Shown piece by piece: positions 1-6,997 of a stretch of 38,102 nt of DNA; position 1 is the stretch's first letter, and each line of letters opens with the position of its first letter. The DNA is from Desulfobacteraceae bacterium (GTDB lineage: Bacteria; Desulfobacterota; Desulfobulbia; Desulfobulbales; Desulfobulbaceae). Location of the stretch: contig DSAE01000062.1 in NCBI GenBank assembly GCA_011372855.1, positions 1-38,102 on the forward strand. Reading direction: 5' to 3'. The notes under the pieces are model-generated. The model was not told the DNA's origin, searched no databases, and worked only from the letters and a program-made list of their open reading frames with translations. The translations under genes were made by a program, and so were the position numbers.

Positions 1-1548
1 GGCATTGTCCTCATGGAGAATGCCGGACGGGGCACGGTTGACTGCATGGTCCGGGAATTCGGGCCGGCGGCGGGCAAGCTTGCCCCCGTGTTCGTAGGGC
101 CGGGCAACAACGGCGGCGACGGATTGGTGATCGCCCGGCGCCTGCATGAACTGGGAGGCCTGCCCTTCATCGTCTACCTCGTTGAACCGGCAGCACTCAA
201 GGGTGATGCCGCGGTCAACCGGGAGATCGTCAGGCGGCTCGATCTGCCCCACCGGATCGTCGCGGCCGAGAAAGACCTGAATGATGCCGCCGCGGAAATT
301 CTCCGGCTCAACACCTTCCATCCTGTTCTCTCCCTGGTCGACGCCCTGTTCGGTACCGGTTTGCAGCGGCCGCTGGCCGGCCGGTTCCTGTCGGCCGTCA
401 ACCTGATCAACAGGCTCCGCGGCGAAATGAACTGCCCCGTCACCGCGGTGGATATCCCCTCCGGGCTCGACACCGATACCGGCATGCCCCTCGGCGGCTG
501 CGTCAGAGCCGATGTAACCGTTACCTACGGTCTTGCCAAACCGGGCCATTTCATGCATGGCGGCGGACCGGCGGGCCGGCTCCACGTGGTCGACATCGGC
601 ATTCCCCGGCAGGCGGTGGATCAGGCCGGTCTCGCCGGTGAAACCCTGGATCCGTCAATTCTCAAGCGCCTCAGCAGCAGGAGAACGGCAAGCCACAAGG
701 GAAACTACGGGCACCTGCTGGTCCTGGCCGGCTCGACCGGCAAGACCGGCGCGGCCATTCTCTCCGCACTCGGCGCCCTGCGGATCGGCGCCGGCCTGGT
801 CACTCTCTGCGTGCCCGCCGACCTCAACACTGTTTTCGAGTCAAGCCTGTTCGAGGCCATGACCGTTCCTCTGCCCAACTCGGTTTCCTGCCTCTCCTTT
901 GGCGATCTGGACCTGGTCCGGGACCTGCTGCAGGGAAAAAACGCGGTGGTCGTGGGGCCCGGGCTCGGCACCGCACCGCAGACGCGGCAACTTGTGCAGC
1001 GGCTGTACCGCGAGGTGGAACTGCCGATGGTCGTAGATGCCGATGCCCTCAATGCCCTTGCCCTTGATCCGGGTTCACTGACCAGCCCGGCCGCCGAAAG
1101 GCTGCTTACCCCTCATCCCGGCGAGATGGCCAGGCTGACGGGAAAAAAGGCCGGGGAAATACAGCAGAACAGAGTTGCGGCAACGATCGGGTTCAGCGCG
1201 GCGGTCAACGGCGCGGCGGGAAGAATCACCCTGATCCTCAAGGGAGCGGGAACCCTGATCTGCGACCCGGACCGGTCATGGGCCGTCAACACCTCGGGCA
1301 ACCCCGGCATGGCCGCGGGAGGCATGGGAGATGTCCTGTCCGGCCTGCTCGGCGGACTGCTGGCCCAGGGATATCCACCGGCAATCGCGGCCCGCCTGGG
1401 TGTGTACCTGCACGGTCTGGCGGCGGACCGGCTGGCAGAAAAAGCCCCGTATGGTTATACGGCATCCGAAGTGGCCGGCATCCTTCCTGAAATGATCGGG
1501 ACGACACCGGATGATTCACTACAATCCAGCATGAGGAGCGACCCATGA
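1..1548 (+). CDS. nnr: Bifunctional NAD(P)HX repair enzyme Nnr (epimerase + ADP-dependent dehydratase), 5' truncated by window edge
   Basis: This enzyme repairs damaged hydrated NADH and NADPH in the cytoplasm. The N-terminal YjeF_N domain epimerises (R)-NAD(P)HX and the C-terminal ribokinase-like domain dehydrates (S)-NAD(P)HX using ADP. The frame is open to base 1 and reads G-I-V-L before the first ATG at 13, which matches the interior of the family's N-terminal MENAGR-type helix, so the true start lies left of the window. The GPGNNGGDG loop of the epimerase is near visible codon 35. The dehydratase half runs from about codon 230, with a KGNYGHLLVLAGS segment and the NTSGNPGMAAGGMGDVLSG nucleotide/active-site motif near codon 430. 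The stop overlaps the next ATG (ATGA at 1545-1548), so translational coupling to the CBS gene is likely. Confidence 0.95.
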   Translation, partial: GIVLMENAGRGTVDCMVREFGPAAGKLAPVFVGPGNNGGDGLVIARRLHELGGLPFIVYLVEPAALKGDAAVNREIVRRLDLPHRIVAAEKDLNDAAAEILRLNTFHPVLSLVDALFGTGLQRPLAGRFLSAVNLINRLRGEMNCPVTAVDIPSGLDTDTGMPLGGCVRADVTVTYGLAKPGHFMHGGGPAGRLHVVDIGIPRQAVDQAGLAGETLDPSILKRLSSRRTASHKGNYGHLLVLAGSTGKTGAAILSALGALRIGAGLVTLCVPADLNTVFESSLFEAMTVPLPNSVSCLSFGDLDLVRDLLQGKNAVVVGPGLGTAPQTRQLVQRLYREVELPMVVDADALNALALDPGSLTSPAAERLLTPHPGEMARLTGKKAGEIQQNRVAATIGFSAAVNGAAGRITLILKGAGTLICDPDRSWAVNTSGNPGMAAGGMGDVLSGLLGGLLAQGYPPAIAARLGVYLHGLAADRLAEKAPYGYTASEVAGILPEMIGTTPDDSLQSSMRSDP

Positions 1549-2000
1549 CCACAGCCCAGGATATCATGACCCGTGAAGTAATCACCGTCAACGAAAACCT
1601 GTCCGTCCGCGAGCTGGCCAGAATATTTGCCGACAACAGGATAAGCGGCGCGCCGGTTGTCGATGATCAGGGCAATCTTGTCGGGGTGGTGACGGAAAGC
1701 GACCTGATCGATCAGGCCAAGAAAGTGCACATCCCGACGGTCATGGCGTTTTTTGACTCGTTTGTTTTTCTCGAGAACCCGGACCGGCTGGAGAAAGACC
1801 TCAAGAAAATGGCGGCGTCCACGGTCGGCGACGTCTGTTCCAGGGAGGTGGTGACCGTTGAAAACGAGGCGCCCCTGGAAGAAATTGCCACCATCATGGC
1901 GGAGAAGAACCGGCACACCCTGCCGGTCATGGAAAAAGGCCGGATGGTCGGAGTGATCGGCAAGTCGGATATCATCCGCACCCTGGCTCAGAATGAATAG
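1545..2000 (+). CDS. Two-CBS-domain protein
   Basis: A 151-residue stand-alone CBS pair with no attached enzyme or channel domain. The first CBS repeat covers about residues 8-62 (VTVNENLSVRELA, then GAPVVDDQGNLVGVVTESD). The second covers about 95-150 (VTVENEAPLEEIA, then LPVMEKGRMVGVIGKSD). Such Bateman modules usually bind adenine nucleotides and sense energy state; that is family knowledge, and the ligand here is unknown. The start overlaps the nnr stop by four bases and a GAGGAGCG ribosome-binding site lies just upstream at 1533-1540. A short GC hairpin follows the stop before the convergent zinc-ribbon gene. Confidence 0.85.
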   Translation: MTTAQDIMTREVITVNENLSVRELARIFADNRISGAPVVDDQGNLVGVVTESDLIDQAKKVHIPTVMAFFDSFVFLENPDRLEKDLKKMAASTVGDVCSREVVTVENEAPLEEIATIMAEKNRHTLPVMEKGRMVGVIGKSDIIRTLAQNE

Positions 2001-2004
2001 CTTT

Positions 2005-2019
2005 GCCCCTCTTTGGGGC
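2005..2019. terminator. Hairpin between convergent genes, possible weak terminator
   Basis: GCCCC at 2005-2009 and GGGGC at 2015-2019 form a perfect 5-bp stem with a 5-base loop in the 23-base gap between the CBS gene (+) and the zinc-ribbon gene (-). There is no T-run on either side, so it does not meet the full intrinsic-terminator pattern. Confidence 0.3.
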
Positions 2020-2023
2020 GGGT

Positions 2024-2233
2024 TCACTCCATGAGATGAACCCGTTCACAATCGGGGCAGACCCAGGTCGGGCCGTTGCTGATGCCCCACTTGTTCTCGG
2101 CGAAGCACTGCGGACAGATCTGAAATCCGCAGGGGCAACTCCAGCAGAACGGCAGCAGGCGTTGACAGCAGTGGCAGCGATGCTCCCTGCCCTTTCTGCT
2201 CCGATATCCCCTGGGCCTTCCGGAACCGGCCAT
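2024..2233 (-). CDS. Small cysteine-rich zinc-ribbon protein, unknown function
   Basis: A 69-residue protein dominated by paired cysteines: CHCC, CWSCPC, CPQC and CPDC, plus conserved-looking tryptophans (FCWSCPCGFQICPQC, ENKWGISNGPTWVCPDC). This is a compact metal-binding fold, probably two zinc ribbons, after a basic N-terminus (GSGRPRGYRSRKGR). The frame stays open upstream into cutA, but the ATG at 2231-2233 is four bases after the cutA stop and leaves just the cysteine-rich module, so I chose it. It is almost certainly co-transcribed with cutA. I do not recognise a named family. Rubredoxin is unlikely because there are more cysteines and the spacing differs. Confidence 0.6.
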   Translation of the reverse strand: MAGSGRPRGYRSRKGREHRCHCCQRLLPFCWSCPCGFQICPQCFAENKWGISNGPTWVCPDCERVHLME

Positions 2234-2237
2234 GGAG

Positions 2238-2567
2238 CTATCCCTGCCGGGGCGAACGAAGTTCGCTGCCGAGCCAGCCTTCATAGGCCTTGCCGCAGCG
2301 CAGCGCCTCGGTGGCGATGATCTCCGGCACCTCATAGGGGTGGACAGCGGTAACGGCTTCTTCAAGGGTGTCCAGGAGATCGCTCCTGCTTTTCATGACG
2401 CAGAGGAATTCCGCCGCGGTTTCAACTTTGCCCTGCCAATGATACATGCTGGCGCACTGACTGATCTGTACGCAGGCGGCCAGTCGCCGCTCCAGAACCG
2501 TTGCGGCGATCCTTTCCGCCGCCTCCTGACTGTCAACCGTTGTCACAACCTGGACATATCGGGTCAT
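2238..2567 (-). CDS. cutA: CutA1-family divalent-cation tolerance protein
   Basis: A 109-residue small trimeric ferredoxin-like-fold protein of the CutA family, associated genetically with copper and other divalent-cation tolerance in E. coli; its biochemical role is still debated. The sequence shows the family core QVVTTVDSQEAAERIA, RRLAACVQI, a YHWQGKVE strand and the near-C-terminal VHPYEVPEIIA signature. A GTG at 2576 is in frame, but the ATG at 2565-2567 has an AGGTGG ribosome-binding site at ideal distance, so the shorter start is preferred. The gene is divergent from coaX and followed at four bases by the zinc-ribbon gene. Confidence 0.9.
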   Translation of the reverse strand: MTRYVQVVTTVDSQEAAERIAATVLERRLAACVQISQCASMYHWQGKVETAAEFLCVMKSRSDLLDTLEEAVTAVHPYEVPEIIATEALRCGKAYEGWLGSELRSPRQG

Positions 2568-2617
2568 GGGGTCCACCTTTTCTTTTCCATCTCTGTGGAA
2601 TTTTTCTCAATTATGGA

Positions 2618-2646
2618 ATAGTATCCAATTGATGAAAACAAATCAA
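2618..2646 (-). promoter_or_regulatory. Sigma70-type promoter for cutA
   Basis: On the minus strand TTGATT (2646-2641) is followed after exactly 17 bases by TACTAT (2623-2618), which would start a transcript near 2611, about 45 bases before the cutA ATG. An inverted repeat, ATTGAT-N8-ATCAAT with CC/GG extensions (2625-2649), spans the spacer and -35 box and could be an operator. No regulator is identified. Confidence 0.6.
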
Positions 2647-2669
2647 TGGAATCAGAAACAGGGTGGGCC

Positions 2670-3470
2670 ATGCTCCTGGCTGTCGATGTCGGCAATTCCC
2701 ATACGGTGAGCGGCGTCTTTTCCGGCGACAAGCTGGTTGCCGAGTGGCGGCTGCAATCAGACCGGGACAGAACGGGCGACGAACTCGCCATCCGCTATCA
2801 TACCTTGCTTGAGATGCAACATATCCGACCGGAGGAAATCACCGGTTTCATCGTCTCAAGCGTCGTCCCCACTCTCGAAACGGCATGGATGTCCTATGCC
2901 GGCCGATACCTGGCCGGGCAACTCACCCGCGGACCGCTTTCCGTCGACCACACCACCAGGACCGATATTACCATTGCCGCCGAAAACCCGGCGGAGGTCG
3001 GCGCCGACCGCATTGTCAATTCGGTGGCGGCCTGGCACCGCTTCAGGTCTCCAGTGATCGTCATCGACTTCGGGACCGCCATAACCTTCGACTGTATCAA
3101 CGGCAGCAGGGAATATCTCGGCGGCGCCATTGTTCCCGGGCTGGGCATTTCCCTGGACGCCCTGGCGGCCAGGACGGCAAAACTGCCACGAGTGGACATA
3201 GATAAACCGTCCCGCTCCGTGATCGGCAGGACATCGGTGGATGCGATCCGCTCCGGCCTGCTGGTCGGCTTCGGCGGCCTGGTCGACCGTTTGGTTGACC
3301 GGTTGTCCGCCGAACTGGCCGCAGGGAATGCTCCGGTCAACATCATCGGCACCGGCGGCATGGCACACCTTATCGCCCCCTACAGCGACCATCTGGGAAT
3401 TCTCGATCCCCATCTGACCCTCAGGGGTCTGCAGATCATTTACGCCTTGAACTCCGGCCATGCAGGATAA
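2670..3470 (+). CDS. coaX: Type III pantothenate kinase
   Basis: Catalyses ATP-dependent phosphorylation of pantothenate, the first step of coenzyme A synthesis. Type III enzymes belong to the ASKHA fold and are insensitive to CoA feedback (family knowledge). Visible motifs are DVGNSHTVSGVF at the N-terminus (phosphate loop), GADRIVNSVAAW, IDFGTAITFD, the GGAIVPGLGISLDAL segment ending in TAKLP, and IGTGGMA near the C-terminus. An in-frame ATG exists at 2646, but the ATG at 2670 is preceded by a purine-rich CAGGGTGGG and starts directly at the conserved MLLAVDVGN, giving the usual length of about 266 residues. The last 11 bases overlap the LD-carboxypeptidase gene. Confidence 0.92.
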   Translation: MLLAVDVGNSHTVSGVFSGDKLVAEWRLQSDRDRTGDELAIRYHTLLEMQHIRPEEITGFIVSSVVPTLETAWMSYAGRYLAGQLTRGPLSVDHTTRTDITIAAENPAEVGADRIVNSVAAWHRFRSPVIVIDFGTAITFDCINGSREYLGGAIVPGLGISLDALAARTAKLPRVDIDKPSRSVIGRTSVDAIRSGLLVGFGGLVDRLVDRLSAELAAGNAPVNIIGTGGMAHLIAPYSDHLGILDPHLTLRGLQIIYALNSGHAG

Positions 3471-4401
3471 GAGGCCTGTCATCCCCGCCCGTCTGATAAA
3501 AGGTGGGTGCATCGGCCTTTTTTCCCCGGCCGGGCCGGTCCGCGATCAGGAAAAAGTCCATGCCGGGGTCCGCCTGCTCCACGAACTTGGATTCAGGACC
3601 AAACAGCTCAACCTTTCCGCCCCGGCGCAGGACTACCTTGCCGCTGACGACCGGACGAGGATCGATGAGTTCCATGCCCTGTGGGCCGACGATGAAACCG
3701 ACGCCCTCATGGCTGTGCGGGGCGGCTACGGCTGTCTGAGAATACTGAAGGATATCCGTCTTGATCTTGTCCGCCATCGGCCGAAAATTCTGATCGGTTT
3801 CAGTGACGTGACGGCGCTGCTCAACCTGGTCAGCGAACAGGGGGGCCTGGTTGCCGTGCACGGTCCGGTCGTATCCTCTCTCGCCGACACCGATCCCGCC
3901 TCGATCCAGGCTCTGGCCGCCCTTCTTTCCGGGGGACTGCCGGAATACAACCCCCGAGGCCGGATCGAGATTTTACGAGGGGGCAAGGCAAGCGGCATCC
4001 TGAAGGGCGGCAACCTGACGACCCTGATTCATCTCATCGGCACCCCCTGGGAATTATCCCTTGCCAATGCCCTGCTGGTGCTTGAAGACACCGGAGAGCA
4101 GATGTACAGACTCGACAGAATGCTCACCCAGTTATATCACGGCGGCAAACTCGACAACCTGGCGGGAATTATCCTGGGGACATTTGACCATGGCCTTGAT
4201 GCAGTGGAAAACCTTCGTATCGAGGAACGGATCTGGCGTCGAGTCCTGGAAATAACCGCTGAATTCGGCTATCCTGTCTGGGGTAATTTTCCGGTGGGGC
4301 ACCGTAATCCCAATTACCCTCTCCTCATCGGGGCGTCAGCAACCATGGACAGCGCCTCCGGCAGGCTGCTTCTCCACGATATACTTAGACAAAAATCATG
4401 A
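3460..4401 (+). CDS. LD-carboxypeptidase, peptidase family S66
   Basis: A 313-residue cytoplasmic serine peptidase of the LdcA/MccF family. LdcA members remove the terminal D-Ala from recycled murein tetrapeptides; MccF members cleave microcin C. The N-terminal GGCIGLFSPAGPV, the nucleophile motif GFSDVTALL (Ser near residue 127), the LVLEDTGEQMYRLDRML segment carrying the catalytic Glu, and PVGHRNPNYPLLIG carrying the catalytic His complete the S66 Ser-Glu-His triad. There is no signal peptide, which suits murein recycling. It overlaps coaX by 11 bases, so the two are probably coupled. Substrate choice between LdcA and MccF cannot be decided from sequence alone; LdcA is the default. Confidence 0.88.
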   Translation: MQDKRPVIPARLIKGGCIGLFSPAGPVRDQEKVHAGVRLLHELGFRTKQLNLSAPAQDYLAADDRTRIDEFHALWADDETDALMAVRGGYGCLRILKDIRLDLVRHRPKILIGFSDVTALLNLVSEQGGLVAVHGPVVSSLADTDPASIQALAALLSGGLPEYNPRGRIEILRGGKASGILKGGNLTTLIHLIGTPWELSLANALLVLEDTGEQMYRLDRMLTQLYHGGKLDNLAGIILGTFDHGLDAVENLRIEERIWRRVLEITAEFGYPVWGNFPVGHRNPNYPLLIGASATMDSASGRLLLHDILRQKS

Positions 4402-4421
4402 AATCAATAAAATAACATACA

Positions 4422-5075
4422 ATGTTCAAGCGATACCTTTACACGTTCCTGGGCATTGTCTCCCTGCTGGGAGTCTATTGGCTTGCCCTGCTGCCCGTCC
4501 TTGCCGTCAGAACAGGCCTGGAAGCCAAACAGTATGTCATTGCCCTGATCATCTGGGGGGTTCTGGCAGCCGTTTTTCTTGTTCCGGGCCTGGCCGCCAT
4601 CCTCAAAAGTGTCTGGTTTTTCCGGGGGAGCGGAGAACCGGTGGTCCTGGACCTGCTGCACTCGGTCCTGATGAAGGTGAACGATATCGATGCTCCGGTC
4701 ACGGTCCGCAGGCAGGGGAAAAAGCTGGTCTGCACCTGGCGCTGCCATGAACCGCACTGGTGCGAAAGACTGGAAAAAAGCGGGATGCGGCGGCTCTACG
4801 AACTGTGGCTGCGATTTGATAACTCAACGAAAACAGTTATCATGACCGACAGGTACAGGTCAATCAACTGGGATCTGAGCCCTGTTTCGGTCAAAACGGG
4901 CTGGCTCTCCTGGAGCAGGCCGTTCTTCAAGGTTCAGACCGGCGACCAGTGGGGCATGGAAAATTACGAGGATGGTGTTCCGGAAGAGTACACCTTCAGT
5001 CCCAACGAGATCAAATCCCCGGTCATGAATACAATTCTCAAAAACGGCTGGAACGTCAGATTCAGTCTTTTTTAG
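4422..5075 (+). CDS. Unknown protein with two N-terminal membrane segments
   Basis: A 217-residue protein I do not recognise. Two hydrophobic helices (about residues 5-29 and 38-62) are followed by a soluble part rich in Trp and Arg: WFFRGSGEPVVLDLLHS, a CTWRCHEPHWCERLEKSG stretch with three cysteines, WLRFDNSTKTVIMTDRYRSINW, and a C-terminus ending NGWNVRFSLF. This looks like a membrane-anchored domain that is probably cytoplasmic or periplasmic beta-rich. The start is the ATG 20 bases after the LD-carboxypeptidase stop; no good ribosome-binding site is visible, so it may depend on the upstream gene. No function is proposed. Confidence 0.75.
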   Translation: MFKRYLYTFLGIVSLLGVYWLALLPVLAVRTGLEAKQYVIALIIWGVLAAVFLVPGLAAILKSVWFFRGSGEPVVLDLLHSVLMKVNDIDAPVTVRRQGKKLVCTWRCHEPHWCERLEKSGMRRLYELWLRFDNSTKTVIMTDRYRSINWDLSPVSVKTGWLSWSRPFFKVQTGDQWGMENYEDGVPEEYTFSPNEIKSPVMNTILKNGWNVRFSLF

Positions 5076-5207
5076 CTCCATCACCGGCTCCGCCGGAACA
5101 TGGGCCGCAACCACGCCTCTTTTCTGCTGCAGGCCGGACTTGCTTTTTTTTGAAAAAAATATTTTTCTTCCCGGCTCCCCGTTATACAATACAAACAGAG
5201 GAGCGCC

Positions 5208-6218
5208 GTGAACGAGACAATCATATCCAAGGAAGAAGTCAAGGCCCTGTTGGCCCACCGGGTCGGCATTGATGGTGTGCCCGAGAAATTCAAGGTGATT
5301 ACCGACACCAGCGATTTCTTTCAGGTGGAATATGATGACGTGCTGGTCCTCGACAACAGGTTGTACTGGGTCAAACGGTACGAAAAGGAAGGGCGGTTCG
5401 GCCTCGACGATGAACCCAAGTTCTGGGTGCGGCGGGCCGTTGACCTTGAAGACGGATCGACCAAGATCATCAAGCTGGTCTTTCACGAACAGTTTGACAC
5501 CAAAATCGCCGGCGTGCCGGTCAAATGCTTCCGCAGTCCCCGCAAGGAAGCACGCATTCTCGACCTGGTCGCCGATCACCCGAATTTCATGCACGGACGC
5601 TGGGTCATCGACAGTGCCGGCAACAATGTCCGGATCCTCGAATTCATCCAGGGTCCCAGGCTTGATGATATCATACAGAAACACGCAGGCACCCACGAGG
5701 AATATTTCTCCAATCAATTTCCCGCCGTATTTGACACCTTTATCGAAATGGCCCGGGCAATAAAGTTTCTGCATGACCACGGCGAAAAACACGGGGACAT
5801 CCGCCGCGATCATATCCTCTTTGACCGGGAGCGAAAGATATACCGCTGGATCGATTTTGATTACAACTACCTGCACGGCGAATCGATGTGGAGCTTCGAC
5901 CTGCTGGGGCTGGGCAACATCCTGATTTTTCTGACCGGGCGGGGTGACGTGCTGGTGCCGGACCTCTATTACAATCAACGCTCCCTCTATGATTCGCTCT
6001 GGGGTGAGGATCTCAACATCTCCTACAAAAACCGGGTCGCCAACCTCAAAAAAATTTTTCCCTATATTCCGGATTCGTTGAATCTCATACTGCTCCATTT
6101 TTCCTTCGGGGCACGATTATTTTACGATGACATCGATCAGATGCTCAATGACCTGGCCGGGGCCAGGGCCGATCTGGCATCGATGGCGGGGAGTGAACCA
6201 TGTCCAGTCAAACCGTGA
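5208..6218 (+). CDS. Atypical protein-kinase-fold protein
   Basis: A 336-residue soluble protein with the eukaryotic-type kinase core. A lysine in the STKIIKLV strand (K86 or K89) and E114 in the following helix form the ATP-anchoring pair. HGDIRRDHILFD carries catalytic D197, with His202 where the metal-binding Asn normally sits. IDFDY (D216) stands for the DFG motif. A classical glycine-rich loop is not obvious. The HGD form and length resemble bacterial small-molecule or protein kinases rather than PknB, and there is no transmembrane or PASTA region. The start is GTG with a strong GAGGAG site at 5199-5204. The last 19 bases overlap the universal-stress-protein gene, which is the obvious candidate partner. 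Substrate unknown. Confidence 0.8.
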   Translation: MNETIISKEEVKALLAHRVGIDGVPEKFKVITDTSDFFQVEYDDVLVLDNRLYWVKRYEKEGRFGLDDEPKFWVRRAVDLEDGSTKIIKLVFHEQFDTKIAGVPVKCFRSPRKEARILDLVADHPNFMHGRWVIDSAGNNVRILEFIQGPRLDDIIQKHAGTHEEYFSNQFPAVFDTFIEMARAIKFLHDHGEKHGDIRRDHILFDRERKIYRWIDFDYNYLHGESMWSFDLLGLGNILIFLTGRGDVLVPDLYYNQRSLYDSLWGEDLNISYKNRVANLKKIFPYIPDSLNLILLHFSFGARLFYDDIDQMLNDLAGARADLASMAGSEPCPVKP

Positions 6219-6682
6219 ACGCAGAAACGAAAGGTGACCGGCATATCCTGATTGCCGTCGACGGCTCGGAAAATTCAAAGAGGGCCGTCATCTATGTGAC
6301 CGAGTTTTTCGGGCGCTACAGGGACGTTTTCATCACTTTGCTGACCATTGTCCCTGAACCGTCCGAAGATTATTTTGCCACCGACCGGGAACGCGAGCAG
6401 TGGCTGGAAAACAAGCAACAGGAGATGAATCTCTTCCTGGCCGCGTATAAGGATATTCTCATCGGCGGCGGCTTCAGGGAAGAACAGATCGACGTCCGGC
6501 TTGTCATCCGGGAGTGCACGTCCATCGGCGAGGCAATCCTCGAAGAGCAGGAAAAACTGGGCTGCAGCATGGTCGTTGTCGGCCGCCGGGGAATTTCCCA
6601 CAACGAGGAGTTCATTTTCGGCTCGACCTCCATTAAGATCCTCCACCAGGCGAAGAACTGCGCGGTCATGGTTATTGAATAG
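6200..6682 (+). CDS. Universal stress protein, UspA family, ATP-binding type
   Basis: A 160-residue single Usp domain. The N-terminal strand HILIAVDGSENSKRAV and the C-terminal GRRGISHNEEFIFGSTS are visible. The latter fits the G-2x-G-9x-G-(S/T) nucleotide motif of ATP-binding Usp proteins such as MJ0577, which supports ATP binding rather than the E. coli UspA non-binding type. It starts inside the kinase gene (19-base overlap), so translation is coupled and the two products are probably made together. A stress or energy-sensing role is inference from the family. Confidence 0.9.
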   Translation: MSSQTVNAETKGDRHILIAVDGSENSKRAVIYVTEFFGRYRDVFITLLTIVPEPSEDYFATDREREQWLENKQQEMNLFLAAYKDILIGGGFREEQIDVRLVIRECTSIGEAILEEQEKLGCSMVVVGRRGISHNEEFIFGSTSIKILHQAKNCAVMVIE

Positions 6683-6997
6683 AAAATCGACGCCATCCCC
6701 CTTTTCCCTGTCGCCTCTCCACGGATGACGCCGGGCACAACCGCGGGCAAAAAACCGGAAAACGATGCCGGCAGACAGTGGAACTGATATTTTTTCTTGT
6801 CAATAACGACACATAACCATACTATAAACTTGACCGTCGGGAACGATTGACTGTTGAGTCGTTGTTCTTTTTCCCGGAAATTTTCTGCCCCGCAAAAATG
6901 CTCCGCCGACGGATCGGCATGGTAACCGGCGCAGTACCGTTACGCTCTTTCCCGGCTCCTGCTTTTTGCAGGACCATGATTTTCAGCAGGTGGTTCC
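6683..6997. other. 315-base intergenic region with promoter and structured leader
   Basis: No coding signal was found here. The region holds the promoter at 6797-6825 and, just after the expected transcript start, an imperfect stem-loop in which CGGGAACGA (6838-6846) pairs with TCGTTgTTC and the later TCCCGG (6859-6877). The remaining roughly 120 bases to the next ATG are GC-rich and unassigned. No terminator with a T-run follows the Usp gene. Confidence 0.4.
6797..6825 (+). promoter_or_regulatory. Sigma70-type promoter for the TPR/MshEN gene
   Basis: TTGTCA (6797-6802), exactly 17 bases, then TACTAT (6820-6825) followed by AAA; start expected near 6832. This leaves a leader of about 165 bases before the ATG at 6998, unusually long for this compact region. 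Confidence 0.6.

Noticed and set aside
5086-5200. Terminator or promoter before the kinase gene
   Set aside because: CCGGC/GCCGG hairpin has no T-run, and the TATACA near 5183 has no usable -35; AT-rich but not convincing.
4860-6098. 412-codon open frame on the minus strand
   Set aside because: It lies antisense to the kinase gene, which has family motifs and a strong ribosome-binding site; the antisense product has no recognisable domain.
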